Of a stretch of 64,000 nucleotides of DNA, positions 24,138-33,285 are shown in pieces. Position 1 is the stretch's first letter, and each line of letters starts with the position of its first letter. The translations under genes and the position numbers were made by a program. Origin of the DNA: Granulicella sibirica (GTDB lineage Bacteria > Acidobacteriota > Terriglobia > Terriglobales > Acidobacteriaceae); assembly GCF_004115155.1 (NCBI RefSeq), contig NZ_RDSM01000004.1, forward strand, positions 186,001 through 250,000. The letters run 5' to 3'. Below the pieces are notes generated by a model, which did not search any database, had not been told where the DNA came from, and saw nothing but the letters and a program-made list of their open reading frames with translations.

Positions 24138-25604
24138 ATGCACGGATTGATTTCTGGATTTCATTGGGCAGTGAGCATGCATGGGATTTGCGTAGGAGCG
24201 ATCGTCGGGCTCCTGATCACGCTATGGGTGCTTTGGAGCCGAACGCAGGACCACGAGATTACGCGGCAGCGCGAGAGGCTTCTGCGCGAAGAGCTGCAGG
24301 GGTATGCGCGGCTCGATGAGTCGCTTGGGCCGGGCGAGGACGTGAAGCCGCTGGCGAAGCGCGTTTGCCGGGCCGTCGTGGAGACGAGCTCATTCCGGCG
24401 AGTGGCGATGCTGATCCGGGACGCGGAAGGCAAGCTGGCGGTGTCGGCGAGCGCGGGGCTCGACGATCTGACGGTGCTGGCGCTCAAGGAGTGGGGTGCG
24501 CGAGCAATACGGGAGGATCGGGGACTCGGGAGGTCGGGACCGGTTGGGAAGGCCGAGGCCGCGATGAAATCGGAGATGATCTTCGAGATCGTGCTTGGGC
24601 GTGAGGAGCGGAACGAAGAGGCTGAGTACGCGAAGAGCTCGCGCCGGGCCATTGTGACAATGCTGCGGGCGCAGTCGGGCGCTGTGGTTGGGGCTCTGGT
24701 GGTGTGCGGGGATGGGATGCAGCCGTGGCCGGCCGAGGTGCAGGATTCGCTTCCGGCACTGTCCGCGCTGGCGCTGAAGCTGGCGAGGACGATTGAAAAT
24801 GCTTCCCTGATCGAGCGGCTCATGCGGGCGGAGAAGCTGGCCGGGCTCGGACAGCTTGCGAGCGGGGTGGCGCACGAACTGAACAATCCTCTGACGGCGG
24901 TGCTTGGGTTCGCGGAGTTAATTTCGGAGACGGCAAGCGATCAGCGGGTGCGAGAGGATGCGCGGACGATCATGCAGGAGGCTCTGCGGATGCGGGATAC
25001 GGTGCAGAACCTGCAGCACTTCTGGCGTCCGGTGGCGAAGGTGATTGAGCCGGTGGATGTTGCGTGCCTGCTGGGAGAGATTGCCGATGCGTGTGTGGAC
25101 AAGCTGCGGAACCGGGGGGTGAGCCTGATTCTGCAGACAAGCGAAGATCTTCCCGAGGTGCGGGGAGATGGTGGGCGGCTGCGGCAGGTGGTCGAACACC
25201 TGCTGAACAACGCGGCGCAGGCGATCGCGGCGGGGCAGGACAGGCGGAGCGCTGCGGGACGTTCGCAGGTGCCGGGTCTGCCGCGCGGGGCGGATGAGGG
25301 CGACCGGAATCCGGTGATCCGGGTGACGGTGACGCATGACCAGAAGATGATGAGGCTGATCGTGAGCGATTCGGGGCCGGGGTTCCGGGAGCCGGCGCGG
25401 GTGTTTGAGCCGTTCTATACGACGCGGCAACCGGGGGAAGGTGCGGGGCTTGGATTGTCGCTTTGCTATGGGATCGTGCGGGAGCATGGCGGAGAGATTT
25501 CGGCGTATAATCTGCATCCGCATGGGGCGGCGGTGGTGGTGGAGTTGCCGCTGCAGCGGACGGTGATGGAGAAGAGCGAGATGGGAGTTCTGGTCGAGGG
25601 ATAG
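24138..25604 (+). CDS. Sensor histidine kinase with GAF-like domain
   Basis: 488 residues. One N-terminal membrane helix (ICVGAIVGLLITLWVLW) is followed by a coiled linker, then a GAF-like sensor region (about residues 65-215: SFRRVAMLIRDAEGKLAVSA and similar), a HisKA dimerisation helix and a HATPase domain. The phospho-acceptor is His246 in GVAHELNNPLTAVLGFAEL. ATP-site motifs are HLLNNAAQAI, SDSGPGF and GAGLGLSLCYGI. No response regulator is adjacent. The start was chosen at the ATG of MHGLIS. Confidence 0.92.
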   Translation: MHGLISGFHWAVSMHGICVGAIVGLLITLWVLWSRTQDHEITRQRERLLREELQGYARLDESLGPGEDVKPLAKRVCRAVVETSSFRRVAMLIRDAEGKLAVSASAGLDDLTVLALKEWGARAIREDRGLGRSGPVGKAEAAMKSEMIFEIVLGREERNEEAEYAKSSRRAIVTMLRAQSGAVVGALVVCGDGMQPWPAEVQDSLPALSALALKLARTIENASLIERLMRAEKLAGLGQLASGVAHELNNPLTAVLGFAELISETASDQRVREDARTIMQEALRMRDTVQNLQHFWRPVAKVIEPVDVACLLGEIADACVDKLRNRGVSLILQTSEDLPEVRGDGGRLRQVVEHLLNNAAQAIAAGQDRRSAAGRSQVPGLPRGADEGDRNPVIRVTVTHDQKMMRLIVSDSGPGFREPARVFEPFYTTRQPGEGAGLGLSLCYGIVREHGGEISAYNLHPHGAAVVVELPLQRTVMEKSEMGVLVEG

Positions 25605-25640
25605 GGTTCGGGGGAGCCTCGGAATCAGGCGATTTCGGCG

Positions 25641-25646
25641 TAGACT
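25641..25646 (+). promoter_or_regulatory. -10-like box 6 bp before the S9 peptidase start
   Basis: TAGACT ends 6 bases before the ATG at 25653, with no Shine-Dalgarno between. Confidence 0.4.
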
Positions 25647-25652
25647 GGCGCG

Positions 25653-27937
25653 ATGAGAGTTCGTGCCGGCTGGCTTGCGGGTGTGGTTGGGTTGTTGATG
25701 TTGGGTGGGGTGGGTGGGGCGCAGAAGCGTCCGATGACGTTTGATGACCTGATGGCGATGAAGCGGGTGGGGGATCCGCAGGTCTCGGCGAGCGGGAAGT
25801 GGGTGATGTTTTCCGTCGTCGATGTTTCGCTTGCGGCGAATACGAAGACGAACAGGCTTTGGGTGGTTCCAGTGACGGGTGGGGCGGAGCGGGACCTTGG
25901 GCTGCCTGCAGGGGCATCGAACGGGCGGTTTTCTCCGAACGGGAGGTGGGTCTCGTATACGAATGATGGACAGATCTGGCTTTCCACCTGGGATGAAGCG
26001 GCTGGCAAGGCGGCGACGGCGAAACAACTGACGTCGGTTTCGACCGAAGCGGATGGGGCGGTCTGGTCGCCGGATTCGAAGAGGCTGCTGTTCGTCTCGA
26101 GCGTGTACCCGGAGTGCTCGGATAAGCCGACATGGACGGAGGAAGACGGCTGCAACCATGCCAAGGACGAGGACGCAGCGAAGAGCAGGTGAAGGCGATG
26201 GTGTTCGACCATCTGCTCTACCGGCACTGGACAGCGTTCACGGGGGAGAAGCGGAGCCATGTCTTCGTGGTATCGGCCGCGCTCGGGACGGATGTGCGGG
26301 ATCTGACGCCGAAGAGTGCGGTGGGCGATGCGGAGACGCCGACCTTCTCGCTTGGCGGGCCGCTTGGGTATGCATGGGCTCCCGACTCGAGCGAGATCGC
26401 CTATGTCACGAATCTCGACGAGGTGAAGGCAGCTTCGACGAACAACGACGTGTTCACGCTGCGTCTGGATGAAAAGGGTGCGAAGGCGGAGAAGATTTCG
26501 ACCTCGCCGGGATCGGATGATGGGCCGGCTTATTCGCCCGATGGGAAGTGGCTGGCGTTCCGGTCGCAGGCTCGGGCCGGGTTTGAGTCCGACCGCTTTC
26601 GGTTGATGGTAATGGATCGGAAGGGTGGCTCGACGAAGGAGCTAATGCCTCAGTTCGATCGATGGGTCGATGAGTTTGTCTGGGCCCCGGATTCGCGGTC
26701 TGTCTACTTTGCCTCGGCACAGTCCGGAACCGAGCAGGTGTATCAGTATTCCGTATCAGACAAAACGCTGACCTTGCGGACAAAGGGCGTGCGAGGAGAC
26801 GAATCGAGAGACGCCGATCTTGCCCGCGATCTAAGTCTCTCCCAGGGTGCGGAGTACGGAGGACTGGCGATGAATTCGGACGGCCACTCTCTGATTGCGA
26901 CGATGATGTCCGCTCGAGCACCGAGTGAGGTTGTCGTGTTGAAGGTTGACGATCGTGAAGAACGGGATGACACCGGGAATCACCTCGCTCGCAAAGCATT
27001 CGACGGCAGCGGTTCCTCCGTCCGAGAGGTCCTCTTCGAGGAACGCCGCCTCACCCATCTCAACGACTCGGTCCTTGGGCAGCTTGAGTTACCAAAAATG
27101 GAGGAGTACCAGTTCACGGGGGCGGAGAACGCAAAGGTCGAAGGATTCGTCGTGCGGCCTCCGGGCTTCGACCCTAAGAAGAAGTATCCGGTGAAGTTCC
27201 TGATTCACGGTGGCCCGCAGGGAGCCTGGGGAGACGCATGGAGCTACCGCTGGAATCCGGAGTTGATGGCGGCCAGCGGGTACGTCGTCGTGATGGTCAA
27301 TCCACGTGGGTCGACGGGGTACGGGCAGAAGTTTATCGATGAGGTAAGCGGGGACTGGGGCGGTCGGGCCTATGTCGACCTGATGAAGGGGCTCGACGCA
27401 GCGGAGTCGAAGTTTCCGTTCATCGACAAGACGCGGGAGTGCGCGCTTGGAGCGAGCTATGGCGGGTACATGGCGAATTGGGTGCTCACCCATACGGACC
27501 GGTTCAAGTGCATCGTGACCCATGACGGGATGTATAACCCCGCGTCGGCGTACGGGGATACCGAGGAGCTTTGGTTCAACGAGTGGGAGTTCCGGCGGGC
27601 GGGCGATCTTGCCTCGGGCAAGCAGGCGCAGCCCTGGAAGTACGCGGCGGGACCGGCAGCGGAGGATCCCTTCCGGAAGTGGTCGCCGATGCTGCACATC
27701 CAGGATGCGAAGACGCCCACGCTTGTCATTCACTCTCAGCTTGATTACAGGCTGGATGTGTCGGAGGGGTACCAGCTCTTTACGGCCCTGCAGCGGCTTG
27801 GCGTGCCTTCGAAGATGCTCTATTTCCCGGACGAAGGCCATTGGGTCCAGAAGCCGCAGAACTCTCAACTTTGGAACGCGACCGTAAGCGACTGGTGTGA
27901 TCGGTGGACCAGGTCTGGCCCGTATGCGGGAAAATGA
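25653..27937 (+). pseudogene. S9 prolyl oligopeptidase-family peptidase, frameshifted
   Basis: Two overlapping frames together make one S9 peptidase of about 760 residues. The first (25653-26192) has a signal peptide and the start of the beta-propeller (MTFDDLMAMKRVGDPQVSAS). The second, usable from the ATG at 26198, continues with VKAMVFDHLLYRHWTAFTG. It carries the hydrolase domain, with nucleophile ALGASYGGYMANW, an aspartate in SQLDYRLDVSEG and a histidine in FPDEGHWVQKP. A missing A near 26187 (AGCAGGTG for AGCAAGGTG) would account for the break. It is either a recent mutation or a sequence error; without the signal peptide the long part should not be exported. Confidence 0.85.
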
Positions 27938-28338
27938 CGAACTAGCGGAGCGGTTGGGATCCTCAACAAACCGCACCGAAAATAAATCTCCCGAAAGACC
28001 CACGATTTTGCGGGCATTTTCGCTTGTCAAGCCCCCGAACAGCGTAACCCCTTCGCAATGAGCAAGATGAACCTGTCCTGTTAGTTACGGTCGATTCTCT
28101 ACAATTAAAGCAGTAACCGAAAACAGCTCAGTTTGCATGGTGAGTGTTGTTCACCGTGCCCTAAGTTCTTTCTTTGCTAATATTTGCACGCAAGTTCTTT
28201 GTTTGCATACACTTAGAGGGACATGTTACCCGTAGATCATTGAAAGCAAAAGACTTCCGCCCGGGCAATGGGGAGGGGGGTAGGGCGGGCAAAAGCAACA
28301 GGCTTGAGGCTTCAAGGTACGGAACGGTTGGAGGATCT
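27938..28338. other. Intergenic stretch upstream of recX
   Basis: About 400 bases that are clearly AT-richer than the flanks. A GCGGTT...AACCGC inverted repeat just after the peptidase stop may be part of a terminator. The rest should carry the recX promoter; the frame of recX is open back to 28174, but that leader is not family-like. No other gene seen. Confidence 0.45.
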
Positions 28339-28911
28339 GTGGCATTTGCACGCGCTAAAAAGCGGGAACCGGTAGGCGAGGCGGGACTCTTTGAGTACGC
28401 CGTAGGAACGCTCGCGCGGAAGATGCGAACGGAGAGGGATCTGCGTCGCCTGATGAAGGCGCGCGCCGAGGACGGTGACGCAGGACAGAGGGCGATGGAC
28501 GCCGTGGTGGCGCGTCTTGTCGAGCTCAAGTACCTCTCCGATACGCGGTTCGCGGCGGACTACACGCGCATGCGGAAGGAGAATCAGAGCTTCGGGCGGC
28601 GGCGCGTCCAGCAGGATCTGGCGATGAAGGGCGTGGGCAAAGAGCTTGTCGAGACGGCGCTGGAAGCCGCCTACGGCGACGCCGACGAAGTTGCTCTGGC
28701 GCGCCAGTATTGCGCCCGGAAGAGGATGCAGAAGCCAAAGGATCAGAAGGAGACGGTGCGGGTAATGAACCGGCTGATCCGCGCAGGGTACTCATCCGGA
28801 GCGATCTTCAAGCTTCTGCGGACCTGGGAGATTCCCGACGAGATGATTCCGGGAGAGGGTGGCGGCGATTCAGACTCGTACGCCGAAAAGGACGATCTGC
28901 CGGACTTTTAG
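28339..28911 (+). CDS. recX: Regulatory protein RecX
   Basis: RecX limits RecA filament growth during recombination and SOS. The GTG at 28339 follows GGAGG and gives 190 residues. The protein is built of the usual three-helix repeats: FEYAVGTLARKMRTERDLRR, then RLVELKYLSDTRFAADYTR, SFGRRRVQQDLAMKGV, and VMNRLIRAGYSSGAIFKLL. The tail is acidic. recA is not next to it. Its stop overlaps the stop of a convergent small membrane protein gene. Confidence 0.9.
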   Translation: MAFARAKKREPVGEAGLFEYAVGTLARKMRTERDLRRLMKARAEDGDAGQRAMDAVVARLVELKYLSDTRFAADYTRMRKENQSFGRRRVQQDLAMKGVGKELVETALEAAYGDADEVALARQYCARKRMQKPKDQKETVRVMNRLIRAGYSSGAIFKLLRTWEIPDEMIPGEGGGDSDSYAEKDDLPDF

Positions 28912-29168
28912 TACTGACGCCCGTAGCCTATGCGCGGCGGGTACTGCTCTCGCGAGCGGCGTGGCCGCAGGATCAGGAGAGGGAACAGGAAGATCGCCTC
29001 GATGAGGTGGAAGACGCCTCCGACCACGATGCCGAGCAGGCGAAAGGGCAGAAGGATGAGCCAGATCAGCGGGTAGAGGACGACGGCGAGAAGAGCGAGC
29101 GGCCAGCAGACGACGAGAAGAAGGCAAAAGAGAAGAAGCTTGAGCATTGCGTGGTTTGGCTCCTGCAT
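28908..29168 (-). CDS. Small two-helix membrane protein
   Basis: 86 residues from the ATG at 29168. Two long hydrophobic stretches (LLLFCLLLVVCWPLALLAVV and, further on, LLGIVVGGVFHLIEAIFLFP) are followed by a short basic tail. No family function is known to me. It is convergent with recX; the stop codons overlap. Confidence 0.65.
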   Translation of the reverse strand: MQEPNHAMLKLLLFCLLLVVCWPLALLAVVLYPLIWLILLPFRLLGIVVGGVFHLIEAIFLFPLLILRPRRSREQYPPRIGYGRQY

Positions 29169-29203
29169 TGTGATACGCCGCCAGGGTATGAGAAGTTCCA
29201 GGA

Positions 29204-30109
29204 ATGAGCATCGAGGCTGGGATGGATAGGGTTGTCGCGGTGGACTGGTCAGGAGATAAAGGGCCAGGGCAGAGAAAGAAGATCTGGGCCGGAGTGTGGA
29301 CGGCGTCACCAAAGGGCAGGACGATGGGTGGAACGGTGACGCTCGAGGGCGGCCGGACGCGGGACGAGCTGTCCGGCTGGCTGGTCGAGATGGCACGGCA
29401 GACGCCGCGAATGGTGGTTGGGTTCGACTTCATCTTCAGCTATCCCGCATGGTTCCTGAAGGAGCACGGCGTGGCTTCGGCGGAGGGGTTCTGGCGCAGC
29501 GTGGCGAGCGGGCAGGGAGAGAAGTGGCTGGCGCGGGAATGCGAGGATATCCGCTTCTGGGGCAAGCCGCGGAAGAAGCCCGAGGAGTTCTGCGGTCCCC
29601 TCATGCACCGGATGATGCGGCGAACCGACATGGAGGTCAAGGTGGTGGCGCAGATCGCGGAGCCGGCCAAGGCGGCGCGGGTGGTAGGAATTGCGCCCAA
29701 ATCACCGTTTCAGATTGGCGGGTCGGGGAGCGTAGGGACGGGATCGCTGCGGGGGATGCCGTATTTGCTGAAACTGCGAGAGGCGGGCTTCTCGGTGTGG
29801 CCGTTCGATGTGCCCTCATTCCCGATGGTGGTGGAGATGTACTCGAGGCTGATGACAGGGCCGGTGAATAAGAGCTCGGAGGAGGCGCGGACGGCTTACC
29901 TGGCGCGCAAGAAGAAGGAGTCGGCGGCCTTTGTCGGGCTTTCGCGGGCTGTGATCGCGGCGGCGCGGGAGAGTGAAGATGCCTTCGACGCGCTGGTTTC
30001 GTGCCTCGTGATGACCGAGTTTCGAGGGGAGTTTCCGGAGTTGCGACAGGCGACGGATCCGGCGTACGCGATTGAAGGACAGACCTGGACGCCGGGGGTG
30101 GGACGGTGA
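29204..30109 (+). CDS. DUF429-like protein (RNase H fold)
   Basis: 301 residues; an internal ATG at 29222 may be the true start. The fold pattern is RVVAVDWSGDKGPG at strand 1, MVVGFDFIFSYPAWF in the middle, and a late SEDAFDALVSCLVMTEF, which supplies acidic residues typical of DUF429 (RNase H-like, predicted nuclease). The activity has not been shown for the family as far as I know. The next gene overlaps its stop, so it heads an operon of lipid-related genes. Confidence 0.75.
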   Translation: MSIEAGMDRVVAVDWSGDKGPGQRKKIWAGVWTASPKGRTMGGTVTLEGGRTRDELSGWLVEMARQTPRMVVGFDFIFSYPAWFLKEHGVASAEGFWRSVASGQGEKWLARECEDIRFWGKPRKKPEEFCGPLMHRMMRRTDMEVKVVAQIAEPAKAARVVGIAPKSPFQIGGSGSVGTGSLRGMPYLLKLREAGFSVWPFDVPSFPMVVEMYSRLMTGPVNKSSEEARTAYLARKKKESAAFVGLSRAVIAAARESEDAFDALVSCLVMTEFRGEFPELRQATDPAYAIEGQTWTPGVGR

Positions 30110-30684
30110 CGTGGATTCCGTGGGCGATGGTATGGCTGAGGGTGATTCTTTGTCCGGTGATTGTGCTTGGCGCAAAGCGTGGATGGGATGGAAAGTGGCT
30201 TGGAGTCATCGTCTTGTTGGCGCTAGTGGATGATATCTATGATGGTGTGCTGGCGCGGCGATGGGGATGCGATACCCCCGCGATCCGGTTGGCCGACTCG
30301 GTGGCGGACACGATCTTTTATCTCGGGGTGGCGGCAGCGCTCTGGGTGCGGGAACCGCAGGTGTTGCGAGGAAATTGGCATCTGCTTGCGACGCTCGGGA
30401 CGTTGGAAGTGACGCGATACGCGTTCGACTTCTGGAAGTTTGGAAAAGGCGCGAGCTATCACTCCTACCTCGCGAAGGCCTGGGGCCTGGTGATGGGAGT
30501 GGGCGTGATCGGCGTGCTGAGTTTTGGCGGCCCGCGAGAGATGATCTGGGTGTCGCTTCTTGTGGGAGTCGTGACGAACTGCGAGGGACTGGCAATGAGC
30601 CTGATGTTGCCGCGATGGAGAAATGATGTAGAGACGCTTGCCGCGGCATGGAGATTGCGGGGAGAGATGATTCGGCAGAGCTAG
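30106..30684 (+). CDS. CDP-alcohol phosphatidyltransferase-like protein
   Basis: 192 residues from a GTG that overlaps the previous stop (GTGA). The active-site pattern of CDP-alcohol phosphotransferases is recognisable as DDIYDGVLARRWG followed by IRLADSVADT, that is D..DG..AR and two later aspartates. About five membrane helices follow. Such enzymes join a CDP-linked lipid to an alcohol such as glycerol phosphate or inositol phosphate. The acceptor is unknown, and the protein is short of the usual pgsA marks. Confidence 0.78.
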   Translation: MTWIPWAMVWLRVILCPVIVLGAKRGWDGKWLGVIVLLALVDDIYDGVLARRWGCDTPAIRLADSVADTIFYLGVAAALWVREPQVLRGNWHLLATLGTLEVTRYAFDFWKFGKGASYHSYLAKAWGLVMGVGVIGVLSFGGPREMIWVSLLVGVVTNCEGLAMSLMLPRWRNDVETLAAAWRLRGEMIRQS

Positions 30685-30709
30685 GCTGAGTTTAAGAAGT
30701 GGGGCCTCA

Positions 30710-31753
30710 ATGTCGGGAACGCGTGGCGTAGACATGTTCGTGGTGGGTGGTGGGCCGGCGGGGCTGGCGTGTGCGATCGCCGGGGCGTTACGTGGGTTGA
30801 AGGTACGGGTGGTTGATGTAGCGCCAGGTGGGCCGGTGGATAAGGCGTGCGGGGAGGGGTTGCTGCCGGATGCGGTGGAGGCGTTGAGGCGGCTTGGAGT
30901 CAGGGTGGCTGGACGCCAATTTGCGGGGATTCGGTTTCATGAAGAGGAGAGGGTAGCCCAGGCGCGGTTTCCGGTGGGCCTGGGGCTCGGGGTGAGGCGG
31001 ACCGAGTTGCATGGAGCCTTGATCCAGCGGGCGTCGCAGATCGGGGTTCGGGTGGAGTGGGGGACGGCCTTCCGTGGACTCGATGAGATCGAGGCGCGGT
31101 TTGTGATCGGGGCGGATGGAGGGCAGTCGCGGGTACGGGAGGCGGCGGGGCTCGATCATCCGGCGACGACGCGGCGAGTGGGGCTGAGGCAGCATTTCAC
31201 GGTGACTCCGTGGTCGGAATTCGTGGAAGTGTATTGGGGGGATGGGGTTCAGGCGTATGTGACACCGGTAGCGGAGAGGGAAGTTGGGGTGGCGTTTCTT
31301 GCGACACGGCGGCTGCAAGGCGTGGCGGAAGCCTTGGCTTGTTTCCCGGAGTTGCGGGAGAGGCTGGAGGGGGCCGAGGCGACGAGCAAAGCGAAGGGCG
31401 GGTTGACGGTGACGCGGAAGCTGGGACGCGTGACGTCGGGGAGGGTTGCGCTGGTGGGAGATGCGTCGGGGTCGGTGGATGCGATTACGGGAGAGGGGCT
31501 GAATCTCGCGTTCCGGCAGGCGGAATCCCTTGTCGAGGCAGTGCTGGCGGGAAGGCTGGAAAGGTACGAAGAGGCGCATCGGCGGGTGATGCGCACGGCG
31601 CGGGTGATGTCAGAGGCGCTGCTCTGGATGGATCGTTCGGCGGTGGTAAGACATGGGGCCATGGCGGGGTTGTCGAATTGTCCGTGGGTATTTCGCGGAC
31701 TGCTCGGGGTGCATGTGGGTGGTGGCCGCCTGGCGGGACCGCTGACGGCCTAG
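30710..31753 (+). CDS. FAD-dependent oxidoreductase, geranylgeranyl reductase type
   Basis: 347 residues. The dinucleotide motif VVGGGPAGLACAIAGALRG is followed by VDKACGEGLLPDAVEALRRL, where the ACGEGL loop is typical of the geranylgeranyl reductase/UbiH-like group. ADGGQSRVREAAGL and RVALVGDASGSVDAITGEGL (GD motif) are also present. The location just before an acyl carrier protein and a ketosynthase suggests it reduces or hydroxylates a carrier-bound or lipid intermediate. The reaction is not deducible. Confidence 0.82.
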   Translation: MSGTRGVDMFVVGGGPAGLACAIAGALRGLKVRVVDVAPGGPVDKACGEGLLPDAVEALRRLGVRVAGRQFAGIRFHEEERVAQARFPVGLGLGVRRTELHGALIQRASQIGVRVEWGTAFRGLDEIEARFVIGADGGQSRVREAAGLDHPATTRRVGLRQHFTVTPWSEFVEVYWGDGVQAYVTPVAEREVGVAFLATRRLQGVAEALACFPELRERLEGAEATSKAKGGLTVTRKLGRVTSGRVALVGDASGSVDAITGEGLNLAFRQAESLVEAVLAGRLERYEEAHRRVMRTARVMSEALLWMDRSAVVRHGAMAGLSNCPWVFRGLLGVHVGGGRLAGPLTA

Positions 31754-31758
31754 GCGCA

Positions 31759-31764
31759 TAGACT
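31759..31764 (+). promoter_or_regulatory. -10-like box before the acyl carrier gene
   Basis: TAGACT lies 22 bases before the chosen GTG of the acyl carrier protein, just after the upstream stop. Confidence 0.35.
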
Positions 31765-31786
31765 GGTAGTGTGCGTCGGAGGGTCT

Positions 31787-32041
31787 GTGCAGGTTCCCCA
31801 GGATCTGGAAGGGCAATTGATCGGACTGATTGCGTCGTCGAAGAAGATGGCGCCGGAGACGATTGTCGCCTCGACAACGTTCGAGTCGCTCGCGATCGAC
31901 TCTTTGGATAAGATCAATCTTTCGTTCGAAGTGGAGGAGGCGTTCGGGATCGAGATTCCGGACGCGGCGATTGGTACGATTCGAACAGTGGGCGATATGG
32001 TTGAGGGGGTGCGGGGATTGATTCTGGCACGTGAGGGTTGA
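31787..32041 (+). CDS. Acyl carrier protein
   Basis: 84 residues from the GTG at 31787, preceded by GGAGGG; a GTG at 31769 is an alternative. The phosphopantetheine site is Ser39 in FESLAIDSLDKINLSFEVEE, and the fourth helix region is IRTVGDMVEGVRGL. The carrier is not the fatty-acid housekeeping AcpP by context. It lies between an FAD reductase and a ketosynthase, whose start overlaps its stop. Confidence 0.9.
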   Translation: MQVPQDLEGQLIGLIASSKKMAPETIVASTTFESLAIDSLDKINLSFEVEEAFGIEIPDAAIGTIRTVGDMVEGVRGLILAREG

Positions 32042-33255
32042 TGCGGCGGGTCGTGGTGACGGGAATGGGATGTGTGACGCCGATCGGGAATTCGGTCGAG
32101 GAGTTTCGCGAGGGCTTGTTTGCGGGGCGGTCGGGGATCGCGGAGCATGTGTTTATGGACCTGCCTGAGGGTAAGGCCGCTGGGCTACGATTTCGCAAGA
32201 CGGGACAGGTGGTGGGGTTCAACGCCGCCGCGCACCTGGCGCACGCCCAGGTAACGGCGACGGAACGGTCGTCGCAGATGGTGCTGGTGGCGACGGCCCA
32301 GGCGGTGCGGCAGAGCGCGATAGCCGGGGTATACGGCGGGGACCGGATGAGTGTTCTACTTGGGTGCTCGACCGGGGGAAGATCGGCGGAAGAGCCAGAA
32401 ACGGGAAGGCTTTATACGACCGGGGCGCGAGTGCATCCGTTGACCGTGATTCGGTCGATGGCGTCGGCGGGTGCGAGCCAGGTGGCGATCGCGCATGGAG
32501 TGACTGGGCCAGTGCTGAATATTTCGACGGCGTGTGCGTCCTCGACGCATGCGATCGGAATGGCATTCCAGATGGTACGCGCTGGGATGGTGGACGCGGC
32601 GATCACAGGTGGGCACGATGCTCCGCTGACTTGGGGGTTTCTGCGTGCGTGGGATTCGATGAGGGTGGTGTCGCCAACGGAGTGCAGGCCGTTCTCGAAG
32701 GATCGGGACGGGATGACACTTGGCGAGGGCGCGGCGATGCTCTGCCTCGAGACTCTCGAGGCGGCCCAGGCGCGTGGTGCGGAGATTCTTGGAGAGGTTG
32801 TGGGGTTCGGGATGTCGTCGGATGCGAGCCACATCACGCAGCCGGACCCGGCTGGGGCTGCCGCGGCGATGACACGTGCGCTTGCGGATGGTGGGGTCGC
32901 TGCGGCCGAGGTTGGATACGTTAATGCCCACGGGACCGCGACTCAGGCGAATGATTCAGTGGAAGCAGAGGCGATTAGGAGAGTGTTTGGGGAGCGTGGA
33001 GTTCCGGTGAGCTCGACGAAGGGGCATCATGGGCACTCGATGGGAGCGACAGGGGCTATCGAGGCAATGGCCGCGATGCTTGCGCTACGCGAAAGAAAGA
33101 TGCCGGTGACGGTGGGGTTGACGGCTCCGGATGAGGCGCTCGGGCTGGACCTGGTGATGGGCGAACCGAGGGAGTTGAAGGGTGACGTGGCGCTTTCGAA
33201 CTCACTGGCCTTCGGTGGGTTGAACGCGGTGCTCGCATTTCGGCGGTGGGGATAG
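32041..33255 (+). CDS. Beta-ketoacyl-ACP synthase II-like (KAS)
   Basis: 404 residues. The condensing triad is Cys165 in STACASSTH, His297 in VNAHGTATQAND, and His332 in KGHHGHSMGATGAIE with Lys327. The protein begins with RRVVVTGMGCVTPIGNSVEE as in FabF. The enzyme condenses malonyl-ACP with an acyl chain on the enzyme. Start and stop overlaps with the acyl carrier gene indicate dedicated pairing, perhaps for a specialised lipid or a short polyketide rather than bulk fatty acid synthesis. Confidence 0.92.
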   Translation: MRRVVVTGMGCVTPIGNSVEEFREGLFAGRSGIAEHVFMDLPEGKAAGLRFRKTGQVVGFNAAAHLAHAQVTATERSSQMVLVATAQAVRQSAIAGVYGGDRMSVLLGCSTGGRSAEEPETGRLYTTGARVHPLTVIRSMASAGASQVAIAHGVTGPVLNISTACASSTHAIGMAFQMVRAGMVDAAITGGHDAPLTWGFLRAWDSMRVVSPTECRPFSKDRDGMTLGEGAAMLCLETLEAAQARGAEILGEVVGFGMSSDASHITQPDPAGAAAAMTRALADGGVAAAEVGYVNAHGTATQANDSVEAEAIRRVFGERGVPVSSTKGHHGHSMGATGAIEAMAAMLALRERKMPVTVGLTAPDEALGLDLVMGEPRELKGDVALSNSLAFGGLNAVLAFRRWG

Positions 33256-33270
33256 CGGAGGGGCACGCGC

Positions 33271-33276
33271 TAGGAT
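33271..33276 (+). promoter_or_regulatory. -10-like box 9 bp before the glycosyltransferase
   Basis: TAGGAT ends 9 bases before the ATG at 33286, with no Shine-Dalgarno between. Confidence 0.3.
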
Positions 33277-33285
33277 AGCGAGAAC

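Noticed and set aside
24918..26159. 413-codon open frame on the minus strand
   Set aside because: Arginine/proline/histidine-rich shadow that crosses the ends of two well-supported plus-strand genes.
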